From positions 3,162,001 through 3,226,000 of the forward strand of contig NZ_CP102592.1 of the NCBI RefSeq assembly GCF_025666195.1: a stretch of 64,000 bases of DNA, in the 5' to 3' direction. The translations under genes and the position numbers were made by a program. Shown here piece after piece: positions 55,104-64,000 of the stretch. Source of the stretch: Xanthomonas sp. CFBP 8443 (GTDB taxonomy: Bacteria > Pseudomonadota > Gammaproteobacteria > Xanthomonadales > Xanthomonadaceae). Numbering within the stretch: position 1 is the first letter of the stretch; the number at the start of each line of letters is the position of its first letter. The notes below the pieces were generated by a model. That model searched no databases. It had not been told where the DNA came from and saw only the letters and a list, made by a program, of their open reading frames with translations.

Positions 55104-56687
55104 TCAATGCATCGCGAGCGGAGCGCCGCCCTTGGGCAGCGGTTTGAGCAGGAACGCCAGCGGGATCGTGCACACCACGATCACCCCGAAGATCCAGAAC
55201 AGGTCGTTGTAGGTCATCACCAGCGCCTGCTGCTGCACCAGCCGCGCCAGCTGCGCCACCGACTGCATCGCCGCGCCGGCGCCGGCGCTGGACTGCAGCT
55301 GCGCGGCGACGCCGTGCAGATAGTCCTGCGCCAGCGGCGAGTTGGCGCTGGTGCCGCTGCCGATCATCTGCGTGTGGAACACCATGCGCCGCTCCTGGAA
55401 GGTGGAGATCAGCGCCAGGCCGATCGAGCCGCCCATGTTGCGCGCGGCGTTGAACAGCCCGGAGGCGTCGCCGGCCAGGTCCGGCGGCACCGAGGAGATC
55501 GCGGCCTGGTTCAGCGACATCATCGCCAGCGCCAGGCCGCAGCCCTGCAACAGCTGGCCGGCCACGAAATGCATGCCCACCGACTCGGCGCTGAGGCGCA
55601 TGTTGACGAAGCAGGCGACGGCGAAACAGCTCAGCCCGCCGATCACCAGCATGCGCACGTCCACGCGCATCAGCATCTTCGGCATCAACGGCATCAGCAG
55701 CACCGTCGGCACGCCGGACAGCAGCACCACGTAGCCGGACTGCTCGGTGTTGTAGCCGGAGATCGTGGCCAGGAACTGCGGGATCATGTACATGACCCCG
55801 AACAGGATCATGCCCACCGCCATCACCATCACGAACACCGCGCTGAAACTGCGCTGCCGCAGGATCGACAGGCGGATCACCGGTTGCCGGCTAAGGAACT
55901 GCGAGGCGCCCAGGGCGACGAAGCCGACCAGCGACACCACGCTCAGCAGCACGATCTCCGAGGATTCGAACCAGCGCTCGCGCTGGCCTTCCTCCAGCAC
56001 CACGGTCAGCGCGCCGAGTCCGGCAGTCAGGCCGAAGATGCCGAGCCAGTCGGCGTCGAGCAACCCGCGCAGGTTCATGCGCTCGTGCGGCAGGCCGAGC
56101 AGCAGCAGCGCCACCAGCCCGGCGCAGATCGGCACGTTGATGAAGAACGCATAGTGCCAGCTGACGTTCTCGGTCAGCCAGCCGCCGAGCAGCGGCCCGA
56201 TCACCGGCCCCAGGATCACGGTCATGCCGAACAGCGCCGTGCCCATGGTCTGCTGCGCCGGCGGCAGGCGCGTGGCGACGATGGTCAACGCGGTGGGGAT
56301 CAACGCGCCACCGGCGAAGCCCTGGCCGACGCGGCCGAGAATCATCATGCTCAGGCTGCTGGACAAGCCGCACACCACCGAAAAGAAGGTGAACAGCAGC
56401 GCGCAGATCAGCAGGAAGTTGCGCAGCCCCAGGGTGCGCACGAACCAGCCGGTCAGCGGGATCATCACGATCTCGGCGACCAGGTAGGCGGTGGAGATCC
56501 AGGTGCCTTCGGTGCCGCTGGCGCCGACCTCGCCCTGGATGGTCGGCAGCGCCGCGTTGACGATGGAGATGTCCAGCGTCGCCATGAACGAGCCGATGGT
56601 GCCGGCGGCCACCGCCAGCCACGCGCCGGCGTCGGCCTTCTGCTGCGCGCCCGCGCCCGCCGCCGGGGCAGCGGCGGCCTCGTTCAC
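55104..56687 (-). CDS. emrB: EmrB/QacA-type MFS multidrug transporter (DHA2)
   Basis: 527 residues with about 14 membrane helices. Motif C region GPVIGPLLGGWLTENVSWHYAFFINVPI and motif A-like FVRTLGLRN, together with ATLDISIVNAALPTIQGEVG, identify the drug:H+ antiporter-2 family. The GTG start overlaps the emrA stop codon (GTGA). It pumps its substrate through EmrA and the outer-membrane factor. No TetR/MarR regulator is encoded beside it. Confidence 0.94.
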   Translation of the reverse strand: MNEAAAAPAAGAGAQQKADAGAWLAVAAGTIGSFMATLDISIVNAALPTIQGEVGASGTEGTWISTAYLVAEIVMIPLTGWFVRTLGLRNFLLICALLFTFFSVVCGLSSSLSMMILGRVGQGFAGGALIPTALTIVATRLPPAQQTMGTALFGMTVILGPVIGPLLGGWLTENVSWHYAFFINVPICAGLVALLLLGLPHERMNLRGLLDADWLGIFGLTAGLGALTVVLEEGQRERWFESSEIVLLSVVSLVGFVALGASQFLSRQPVIRLSILRQRSFSAVFVMVMAVGMILFGVMYMIPQFLATISGYNTEQSGYVVLLSGVPTVLLMPLMPKMLMRVDVRMLVIGGLSCFAVACFVNMRLSAESVGMHFVAGQLLQGCGLALAMMSLNQAAISSVPPDLAGDASGLFNAARNMGGSIGLALISTFQERRMVFHTQMIGSGTSANSPLAQDYLHGVAAQLQSSAGAGAAMQSVAQLARLVQQQALVMTYNDLFWIFGVIVVCTIPLAFLLKPLPKGGAPLAMH

Positions 56688-57886
56688 GGCCGGCCCTCGC
56701 CCTGCTCGCCTTCCTGCTCGACCCGCTGCTTGGCGTCCTTGGCCGCACGCGTATCCACCGTGACCGTCACCGACATGCCCGGCACCAGCACCTTGCGCGC
56801 CTCCGCGCCGGCCTTGAGCCGGATCCGCACCGGGACCCGCTGCACCACCTTGGTGAAGTTGCCGGTGGCGTTCTCCGGCGGCAGCAACGCGAACTGCGAG
56901 CCGGTGCCCGGCGCGATGCTCTCGACCACGCCATCCAGTTCGACCCCGGACAGCGCATCGACCTCGATCCGCGCCGGCTGCCCGGGCCGCATCAGCCCGA
57001 CCTGGGTCTCCTTGAAATTGGCGCTCAGGTACAGCGCATCGACCGGCACCACGCTCATCAAGCGGGTGCCGGCGGCGACGAACTGGCCGACCTGCACGGT
57101 CTTGTCGCCGATGCGGCCGTCGATGCGCGCGGTCAGCCGGGTGTCCTCCATCGCCACCTGCGCCTGGTCGGCATCGGCCTGCGCCTGCTGCAGCCCGGCG
57201 CGGGCCTGGTCGAGCTGCGCGCCCGCGCCCAGCAGTTGGCTCTCGGCGGCGGCAACCTGCGCCTTGGCCGCGTCGTACTGGGCCTGGGCGCGATCGCGAT
57301 CGTGGACGATGCTCTCGTAGTGCTCGTGGGTATCGGCGCCGGACGCGGCCAGCGGCGCGAAACGCCTGGCCTCGGCCTGGGCGAAGCGCAGGCTGGCGGC
57401 GGCCGCGGTGACCTGGGTGCGCGCCTGCAGCAGCGTCGCGCGCTGCGCCTGCAGGGCGGCCTCGGCGGCGGCGATGTCGGCCTGGCGCACCGCGACCACG
57501 GCCTGCGCCTGCTGCTGCGTGGCGCGATAGGTGCGTTCGTCGATCTGCAGCAGCGGCTGCCCGGCCTTGACCGTCTGGTTGTCGCCGACGAACACCGCGG
57601 TCACGTAGCCGTTGACCCGCGGCGCCACCGCCACCGAGTCGGCCTGCAGGTAGGCGTTGTTGGTGTCCTGCAGGTAGCGGCCGGTGGTCAGGTAATAGAC
57701 CAGCCATGCGACCAGGCCGACCACGACCACCAGGCCGATCAGCAGCAGAGTCCATTTCACCTTGGGGTTCTTCAGCGGCGAGGGCTTGTCCGGCTGCGTG
57801 CCATCGCCCTGGGCCGGCGCGGCCCGGCCATCGTCCGAAGCCGCCTGCCGTTGCGTCTGCGTGGGATCTGGGTCGTGGGTGCTCAA
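56684..57886 (-). CDS. emrA: EmrA/HlyD-type membrane fusion protein
   Basis: 400 residues. A polar N-terminus, one membrane helix (WTLLLIGLVVVVGLVAWLVYYL, about residues 45-66), the lipoyl/barrel-sandwich halves (TNNAYLQADSVAVAPRVNGYV; LTARIDGRIGDKTVQVGQFV) and a long coiled coil between them (about residues 115-240, many Gln/Ala repeats). It links the EmrB-type pump to the outer-membrane lipoprotein. First gene of emrA-emrB-outer-membrane factor, preceded by a 670-base repeat-filled gap. Confidence 0.94.
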   Translation of the reverse strand: MSTHDPDPTQTQRQAASDDGRAAPAQGDGTQPDKPSPLKNPKVKWTLLLIGLVVVVGLVAWLVYYLTTGRYLQDTNNAYLQADSVAVAPRVNGYVTAVFVGDNQTVKAGQPLLQIDERTYRATQQQAQAVVAVRQADIAAAEAALQAQRATLLQARTQVTAAAASLRFAQAEARRFAPLAASGADTHEHYESIVHDRDRAQAQYDAAKAQVAAAESQLLGAGAQLDQARAGLQQAQADADQAQVAMEDTRLTARIDGRIGDKTVQVGQFVAAGTRLMSVVPVDALYLSANFKETQVGLMRPGQPARIEVDALSGVELDGVVESIAPGTGSQFALLPPENATGNFTKVVQRVPVRIRLKAGAEARKVLVPGMSVTVTVDTRAAKDAKQRVEQEGEQGEGRP

Positions 57887-58558
57887 GTCGCGGTTCCTGG
57901 GGGAGGATTGGAGGGACCGTCACCGCAGGTGCCTGACAGGGCACGGCCATGCACCGCACCCGCCGGCCCTCCACCAGACGGTGGCGTACGGACGACACAA
58001 GTATCTGTACCGGCGAGTCCAGATTGTGTGAATGCCGCCGATGGCGGCATTCAGGGGCGCCGGCATGGGCTCGCGCGCCGCGGGGCACGTCTATCCGATC
58101 TTGCCTGCCACAGCGACCGACGACGTCCCTCTCCCCTTGGGGGAAGGTGCCCGAAGGGCGGATGAGGGTACGGGCAAACACGCGCGCTATCCGTCATTGC
58201 GAGAGGGCTGCGAGATGGCGACAGCGTGTTCTCCCAAGATCTGCAACTTCCCAGCACCGCCGTACCCTCACCCCTACCCCTCTCCCGCAGGGAGAGGGAA
58301 ATCATGGCGTCGTTGCTGTACGGCAGGCTGAGCCATTGCAGGTGCGGAGGCGTCGCACAACTCCCTTCTCCCCTCGGGAGAAGGTGCCCGAAGGGCGGAT
58401 GAGGGTACGGGCAAACACGCGCGCTATCCGTCATTGCGAGAGGGCTGCGAGATGGCGACAGCGTGATCTCCCCAGACCTGCAACTCTCCGGCGCGGCCGT
58501 ACCCTCACCCCAACCCCTCTCCCGCAGGGAGAGGGGCCAATCATCTGCTGCGAGCCGC
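57887..58558. repeat. repeat-filled region with two direct copies of a ~173-bp element
   Basis: Copies at about 58126-58298 and 58363-58535 are arranged as direct repeats 237 bases apart. Their inner 85 bases (58144-58228 and 58381-58465) are identical base for base; the rest matches at most positions. Each copy starts with a CTCCCC.TGGGGGAAG-type hairpin and ends with CCTCTCCCGCAGGGAGAGG, a perfect hairpin. No gene is seen. The left part (57887-58125) must hold the emrA promoter and leader. Confidence 0.85.
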
Positions 58559-59692
58559 TCAGCGCCCCGTCTTCAGCTCCGTCCACAGCCGCGTGTACTG
58601 GCGGTCCACTTCCGGCGGCATCACCGCTAGTGCGAACAGCTTGGCCTGCACCTCCGCAGGCGGATAGATCGTGCGGTCGCCACTGATGGCCGCATCGATC
58701 AGCGGCAGCGACTTGGGCACCGCATTCGGATAGCTGACGAAGTTGGTGTTGGCCGCGGCCACTTCCGGGGTCAGCAGGTAGTTGATGAACTGGTAGGCGT
58801 TCTCCGGATGCTTGGCGTCCTTAGGGATGGCCAGCATGTCGAAGAACTGCAGCGCGCCTTCCTTCGGAATCGAATAGGCGATGTGCACGCCGTTCTTGGC
58901 CTCCTCGGCGCGGTCGCGCGCCTGCAGGATGTCGCCGGACCAGCCCACCACCAGGCAGGTGCTGCCCTTGGCCAGCGCGTCGATGTACTGCGAGGAATGG
59001 AAGTTCTGGATGTAGGGGCGGATTTCCTTGAGCTTGGCCGCGGCCTTCTCGATCACCTTCGGATCGGTGCTGTTCGGGTCCTCGCCCAGGTAGTGCAGCA
59101 CCGTCGGCACGATCTCCGAGGCGGTGTCGAGGAAGGTCACTCCGCAGTCCTTGAGCTTGGCCAGGTTCTCCGGCTTGAACACCAGGTCCCAGCTGTCGGC
59201 CACATCGGTCGTGCCGAATGCGGCCTGGATCTTGTCGACGTTGTAGCCGATGCCGGTGGTGCCCCACAGGTACGGCACCGCGTAGGTGTTGCCCGGGTCC
59301 TGCTGGGCGATGCGCTGCATCATCGCCGGGTCCAGATTGGCCAGGTTCGGGATCTTGCTCTTGTCCAGCGGCAGGAACACGCCGGCCTGGATCTGCCGGC
59401 CGAGGAAACTCAACGACGGCACCACCACGTCGTAGCCGCTGCCGCCGGCCAGCAGCTTGGCCTCCAGCACTTCGTTGCTGTCGAACACGTCGTAGGTGAC
59501 GTGGACGCCGCTGTGCCGCTCGAAGCCGGGCACGCTGCCCTCGGCGATGTAGTCCGACCAGTTGTAGACGTTCAGCTGCTTCGCATCGCCGGCCGCATCC
59601 GCCGCATCCGCCGCGTCGCCCTGCCGGCCCGCTTCGCCGCAACCGGCCAGGCACAGCACCGCCACCATCCCCGCTATCGCTCGCCGCTTCAT
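58559..59692 (-). CDS. periplasmic polyamine-binding lipoprotein (PotF/SpuD-like), copy 1
   Basis: 377 residues, close to E. coli PotF. Lipobox LCLAGC with C18. Ligand-pocket positions, aligned by eye to PotF, are all retained: W45 (NVYNWSDYI), S93 (VVPSLSF), E193, W251 and D254 (GWSGD), F283 and D285 (QFFDML). This suggests putrescine binding as in PotF/SpuD. The ATG at 59690-59692 has GGAG 6 bases upstream; an in-frame ATG at 59702-59704 is less likely. It follows the paralogue at 59852-60976 after 159 bases. Confidence 0.93.
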   Translation of the reverse strand: MKRRAIAGMVAVLCLAGCGEAGRQGDAADAADAAGDAKQLNVYNWSDYIAEGSVPGFERHSGVHVTYDVFDSNEVLEAKLLAGGSGYDVVVPSLSFLGRQIQAGVFLPLDKSKIPNLANLDPAMMQRIAQQDPGNTYAVPYLWGTTGIGYNVDKIQAAFGTTDVADSWDLVFKPENLAKLKDCGVTFLDTASEIVPTVLHYLGEDPNSTDPKVIEKAAAKLKEIRPYIQNFHSSQYIDALAKGSTCLVVGWSGDILQARDRAEEAKNGVHIAYSIPKEGALQFFDMLAIPKDAKHPENAYQFINYLLTPEVAAANTNFVSYPNAVPKSLPLIDAAISGDRTIYPPAEVQAKLFALAVMPPEVDRQYTRLWTELKTGR

Positions 59693-59851
59693 CGTCGTCT
59701 CCATGCCGCCCGTTGCGGGCGGCGGTTGGCGGGACGCGCACATGGCGCGCATCCCGGTGGTCCTCCCCTTCGGCGGCCGCGCGCGGCGCGGCCGTACTGC
59801 GTGCAGGCGCCGCGCCGTCGCGCCGCGCCATGGACCACGGACGCGACCGCC

Positions 59852-60976
59852 TCAGCGGCCGGTCTTGATCTCCGTCCACAGGCGGGTGTACAGCTTGTCC
59901 ACCTCCGGCGGGTTGATCGCGTAGGTGAACATCTTCGCCGCCACCTCCGGCGGCGGATAGATGGTCGGGTCGTTGCGGATCGCCGCATCCACCAGCGGCG
60001 TCGCCTTCGGCACCGGGTTGGCGTAGTGGATGAAGTCGCTGTTGGCCGCGGCCACCTCGGGGGTCAACAGGTAGTTGATGAACTTGTAGGCGTTCTCCGG
60101 ATGCTTGGCATCCTTCGGGATCGCCAGCATGTCGAACCACTGCGGCGCGCCTTCCTTGGGAATCGAATAGGCCACGTGCACGCCGTTCTTGGCTTCCTCG
60201 GCGCGGTCGCGCGCCTGGATGATGTCGCCCGACCAGCCCACCGCCAGGCAGGTGCTGCCGTTGGCCAGCGAGGTCACGTATTGCGAGGAGTGGAAGTTCT
60301 GCACGTACGGGCGGATGCTCTTGATCAGCGCCGCGGCCTTCTCGATCTTGGCGGTGTCGGTGCTGTGCGGATCCTCGCCCTGGTAGTGCAGCGCGATCGG
60401 GATCAGGTCCGACGGCGTGTCGAGGATGGTGACGCCGCAGTCCTTGAGCTTGGCGATGTTCTCCGGCTTGAACACCAGGTCCCAGCTGTTGGCGATGTCG
60501 GTGCTGCCGAACGCGGCCTTGACCTTGTCCACGTTGTAGCCGATGCCGGTGGTGCCGACCATGTACGGCACGCCGTACTTGTTGCCGGGATCCTGCTGCG
60601 CGATGCGCTGCATGATTTCCGGGTCCAGGTTGGCCAGGTTCGGGATCTTGCTCTTGTCCAGCGGCAGGAACACGCCGGCCTGGATCTGCCGGCCGAAGAA
60701 GTTCAGCGTCGGCACCACCACGTCGTAGCCGCTGCCGCCGGCCAGTAGCTTGGTCTCGACCATCTCGTCGCTGTCGAACACGTCGTAGGTGACCTTGACC
60801 CCGCTGGCCTTCTCGAACTCGGGGATGGTGTTCTCGGCGATGTAGTCCGAGTAGTTGTAGACGTTGAGCACCTGGTCTTCGCCCGCCGCGGGCTTGCCGC
60901 CCTCCCCGCCGCCGGAACCGCCACAGGAGGCGAGCAGCGCCGCAGAAAGGGAAAGAGTGAGCAGTCGCAGCTTCAT
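59852..60976 (-). CDS. periplasmic polyamine-binding lipoprotein (PotF/SpuE-like), copy 2
   Basis: 374 residues, clearly paralogous to copy 1. Lipobox LLASC with C18, then a Gly-rich linker. Pocket positions differ from PotF: Y42 instead of Trp (NVYNYSDYI), T90 instead of Ser, D190 instead of Glu and W280 instead of Phe (QWFDML), while W248, D251 and D282 are kept. The changes suggest a different polyamine, perhaps spermidine, by analogy with the SpuD/SpuE pair; that is inference. GGAG 7 bases before the ATG at 60974-60976. Confidence 0.93.
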   Translation of the reverse strand: MKLRLLTLSLSAALLASCGGSGGGEGGKPAAGEDQVLNVYNYSDYIAENTIPEFEKASGVKVTYDVFDSDEMVETKLLAGGSGYDVVVPTLNFFGRQIQAGVFLPLDKSKIPNLANLDPEIMQRIAQQDPGNKYGVPYMVGTTGIGYNVDKVKAAFGSTDIANSWDLVFKPENIAKLKDCGVTILDTPSDLIPIALHYQGEDPHSTDTAKIEKAAALIKSIRPYVQNFHSSQYVTSLANGSTCLAVGWSGDIIQARDRAEEAKNGVHVAYSIPKEGAPQWFDMLAIPKDAKHPENAYKFINYLLTPEVAAANSDFIHYANPVPKATPLVDAAIRNDPTIYPPPEVAAKMFTYAINPPEVDKLYTRLWTEIKTGR

Positions 60977-61075
60977 TGCAGGTCTCCGCAGGTCCGTGGG
61001 GAAGATCGGAAGATACACGCCGCGGCGCCGCGCGGCCGAGTCGGGGGCTGACGGCCCAGACTAACCAGCGCCGGC

Positions 61076-62440
61076 CTATTTGCCCAGCGCCTGCGCGGTG
61101 TCCTCCAGCGCCAGCCAGGCCTTGTCGAACAGTTCGTCGACCTGGGCGCGGCTGAGGATCAGCGGCGGCGACAGCAGCATCGCATCGTTGGTCGCGCGCA
61201 GGATCAGGCCGCGGCGTAGCGCGTGGTCGCGGCACAGCGCGCCGACCTTGCCGCGGTCGGGAAAATAGTGCCGGCGCGGCTTGTCCGGGACCAGCTCGAG
61301 CGCGCCGATCATGCCGACGATGCGCGCCTCGCCCACCAGCCGGTGCTCGCCCAGCTCGGCCCAGCGCTGCGCCAGGTAAGGCGCGATCTCGTCGCGCGCG
61401 CGGGCGACGATGCCCTCGTCCTGCAGCAGGCGCAGGTTCTCCAGCGCCACCGCCGCGCACACCGGATGCCCCGAATAGGTGCAACCGTGCGCCAGTTCGC
61501 CGCCCTGCTCCTTCAGCACCGTGGCCACGCGCTTGCCGAACATGGCCGCGCCGAGCGGGATGTAGCCGGAGGTGATGCCCTTGGCGATGGTCATCACGTC
61601 CGGCTGGAAGCCGAAATGCTGCGCGCCGAACCATTCGCCGGTGCGGCCGAAACCGCAGATCACTTCGTCGGCGACCAGCAGCACGTCGTAGCGGCGGCAG
61701 ATGCGCTCGATCTCCGGCCAGTAGCTGCGCGGCGGGATGTAGACGCCGATCGCGCCCATGATCGGCTCGCCGATGAACGCGGCCACGCGCTGCGGCCCCA
61801 GCTCCAGGATCTTGTCCTCGAGCCGGCGCGCGGCCAGCAGGCCGTATTCCTCCGGATCCAGATCGCCGCCGTCGCCGAATGGGTACGGCGGGTCGATATG
61901 GTGGATGTCGGGAATGGGCAGCCCGCCCTGGCGGTGCATGCCCTTCATGCCGCCGAGACTGGCGCCGGCCATGGTGGTGCCATGGTAGCCGTCGTGGCGG
62001 CCGATGAAGATGCTCTTCTGCGGCTGGTCCTGCACGGCCCAGAAGTGCCTTACCAGGCGCAGGATGGTGTCGTTGGCCTCGGAGCCGGAGTTGGTGAAGA
62101 AGGCATGGTCGAGGTCGCCGGGGGTGAGTTCGGCGAGTTTGGCGGCCAGGCGGATGGTCGGCTCGGTGGTGCACTGGAAGAAGCTGTTGTAGTACGCCAG
62201 CTGTTCCATCTGCCGCGCGGCGGCCTGGCCCAACTCCTTGCGTCCGTAGCCGACGTTGACGCACCACAGCCCGGCGAACGCGTCGAGCAGCTTGTTGCCA
62301 TCCGCGTCCCAGACGTAGGCGCCGTCGCCGCGGGTGAGGATGCGCGTGCCTTTCTGGGCCAACGCGGCGTTGTCGTTGAACGGGTGCAGGTGATGCGCCG
62401 CATCCAGGTCCTGCAGGGCCCGCGTGTCTATCCGATCCAT
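61076..62440 (-). CDS. spuC: class III aminotransferase, putrescine/polyamine:pyruvate type (SpuC-like)
   Basis: 454 residues, PLP-dependent. Conserved motifs: FTNSGSEANDTILRLVRHFWAVQ, HDGYHGTTMAGASLGG, ADEVICGFGRTGEWFG with the pyridine-binding aspartate D258, and the Schiff-base lysine K287 in MTIAKGITSGYIPLGA. SpuC-type enzymes convert putrescine to 4-aminobutyraldehyde using pyruvate. The ATG at 62438-62440 has GGAG 5 bases upstream. It lies between the glutamine-synthetase-like gene and the two binding-protein genes, as in Pseudomonas spuBCDE. Confidence 0.92.
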   Translation of the reverse strand: MDRIDTRALQDLDAAHHLHPFNDNAALAQKGTRILTRGDGAYVWDADGNKLLDAFAGLWCVNVGYGRKELGQAAARQMEQLAYYNSFFQCTTEPTIRLAAKLAELTPGDLDHAFFTNSGSEANDTILRLVRHFWAVQDQPQKSIFIGRHDGYHGTTMAGASLGGMKGMHRQGGLPIPDIHHIDPPYPFGDGGDLDPEEYGLLAARRLEDKILELGPQRVAAFIGEPIMGAIGVYIPPRSYWPEIERICRRYDVLLVADEVICGFGRTGEWFGAQHFGFQPDVMTIAKGITSGYIPLGAAMFGKRVATVLKEQGGELAHGCTYSGHPVCAAVALENLRLLQDEGIVARARDEIAPYLAQRWAELGEHRLVGEARIVGMIGALELVPDKPRRHYFPDRGKVGALCRDHALRRGLILRATNDAMLLSPPLILSRAQVDELFDKAWLALEDTAQALGK

Positions 62441-63272
<832 letters not shown>

Positions 63273-64000
63273 TCACACGTTGAGCAGCAGGAACTCCCGC
63301 TCCCACGAACTGATCACCCGGAAGAACGTCTCGTATTCCTTGCGCTTGACCGAAATGTAGGCGCGCACGAAACGCGGCCCCAGCATCTCCTGCAGCGGCA
63401 CGCACCGCTCCAGCTCGTCCAGCGCCTCGCCCAGCGAACGCGGCAACTGATAGCCCATCTCCTTGCCGTTGCCGCTGATCGGCTCGGTCGGCTCCAGCTT
63501 CTCGCGGATGCCCAGCAACCCGCAGGCCAGCGTCGCCGCCATCGCCAGATACGGATTGGCGTCGGAGCCGGCGAAACGGCTCTCCACCCGCATGTTCTCG
63601 ATCGTGTCGATCGGCACCCGCAGTCCGCAGGTGCGGTTGTCGAAGCCCCACAGCACGTTGCTCGGCGACACCTCGCCGAACATCAACCGGCGGTAGGAGT
63701 TGACGTTCGGCGCCAGCAGCGCCATCGCCATCGGCACGTACTTCTGCAGCCCGGCCAGGTAGTGCGCGAAGGTGCGGCTGTACTCGCCGGCGCGGCGGCC
63801 GCTGAACACGTTCTTGCCGTTCTTGTCGACCAGGCTCTGGTGGATGTGCATCGCACTGCCCGGCTCGTTCTCCATCGGCTTGGCCAGGAACGTGGCGTAG
63901 ACGCCGTGGCGCATCGCCGCCTCGCGCATCGTGCGCTTGAACAGGAACACCTGGTCGGCGCGCGACAGCGCGTCGGAATGGGTGAAGTTGACCTCCAGCT
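63273..64000 (-). CDS. glutamine synthetase family protein, glutamylpolyamine synthetase-like (C-terminal part)
   Basis: The gene runs off the right edge; about 242 C-terminal residues are visible. Catalytic-domain features of the GlnA fold are MENEPGSAMHIHQSLVD (metal-binding histidine), SNVLWGFDNRTCGLRVP (substrate arginines) and VESRFAGSDANPYLAMAATLACGL. The NRTCGLRVP context and the downstream polyamine genes favour a gamma-glutamylpolyamine synthetase (PuuA/SpuB type) over GlnA; the adenylylation-loop tyrosine of GlnA is not apparent. It would be the first visible gene of the polyamine locus. Confidence 0.88.
   Translation of the reverse strand, partial: LEVNFTHSDALSRADQVFLFKRTMREAAMRHGVYATFLAKPMENEPGSAMHIHQSLVDKNGKNVFSGRRAGEYSRTFAHYLAGLQKYVPMAMALLAPNVNSYRRLMFGEVSPSNVLWGFDNRTCGLRVPIDTIENMRVESRFAGSDANPYLAMAATLACGLLGIREKLEPTEPISGNGKEMGYQLPRSLGEALDELERCVPLQEMLGPRFVRAYISVKRKEYETFFRVISSWEREFLLLNV

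Noticed and set aside
55032..57320. Plus-strand open frame rich in His/Gln/Asp opposite the efflux genes
   Set aside because: Compositional shadow of emrA, emrB and the outer-membrane factor; no start signal.

Overview
The window looks like chromosomal DNA of a GC-rich Xanthomonas or close relative (Lysobacteraceae). The evidence is very high GC, TonB-dependent receptors including an Oar-like one, the fimT-pilVWXY1E minor-pilin operon, a start-region match to a VirD4-type coupling protein, and intergenic palindromic repeats of the type common in xanthomonads. The genus is inferred from gene content and protein similarity recalled from memory; no database was searched.

Layout. 1-2.6 kb: the start of a probable type IV secretion coupling-protein gene, a small gene upstream of it, then a 1.9 kb segment between a decayed 3' half of tRNA-Val and the intact tRNA-Val gene, carrying one polytopic membrane protein gene. 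2.7-13.3 kb: uvrB, a solitary FimT-like pseudopilin, tRNA-Asn, a six-gene minor-pilin operon on the minus strand whose genes mostly overlap, and a divergent LytS/AlgZ-type histidine kinase. 13.3-21.1 kb: ppnN and two TonB-dependent receptors. 21.4-30 kb: housekeeping genes marC, an SDR, grxD, sodB, purE-purK, a Trm112 protein, nadC, a DUF2272 protein, a DUF3301 protein, sspA-sspB. 30.1-32.9 kb: the bc1 operon petA-petB-petC, with an unexpected 50-codon mosaic ORF between petB and petC. 33-37.4 kb: a lytic transglycosylase, a WYL-type regulator, a GST and miaB. 37.5-48.8 kb: an expanded miaB-phoH-ybeY-corC neighbourhood, interrupted by a regulator/FAD-oxidase/methyltransferase module and several exported proteins of unknown function, then a DUF4105 protein and corA.

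48.9-64 kb is a polyamine locus on the minus strand resembling Pseudomonas spuBCDEFGH. In transcription order it has a glutamylpolyamine synthetase-like gene (cut by the right edge), an aminotransferase, two PotF-type binding lipoproteins, an ATPase, two permeases and a semialdehyde dehydrogenase. An emrA-emrB-outer-membrane-factor efflux operon sits between the binding proteins and the ATPase. The gaps in this locus hold a very long inverted repeat, a direct repeat with an exact 85 bp core, a 25 bp perfect palindrome pair and a 38 bp inverted repeat.

The most unusual items are the petC/petB mosaic microORF, the tRNA-Val-bounded mini-island, the oxidase/methyltransferase module inside the conserved miaB-ybeZYX order, the efflux operon nested in the polyamine locus, and the long inverted repeat between its first two genes. 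No CRISPR array, complete insertion sequence or phage was seen.
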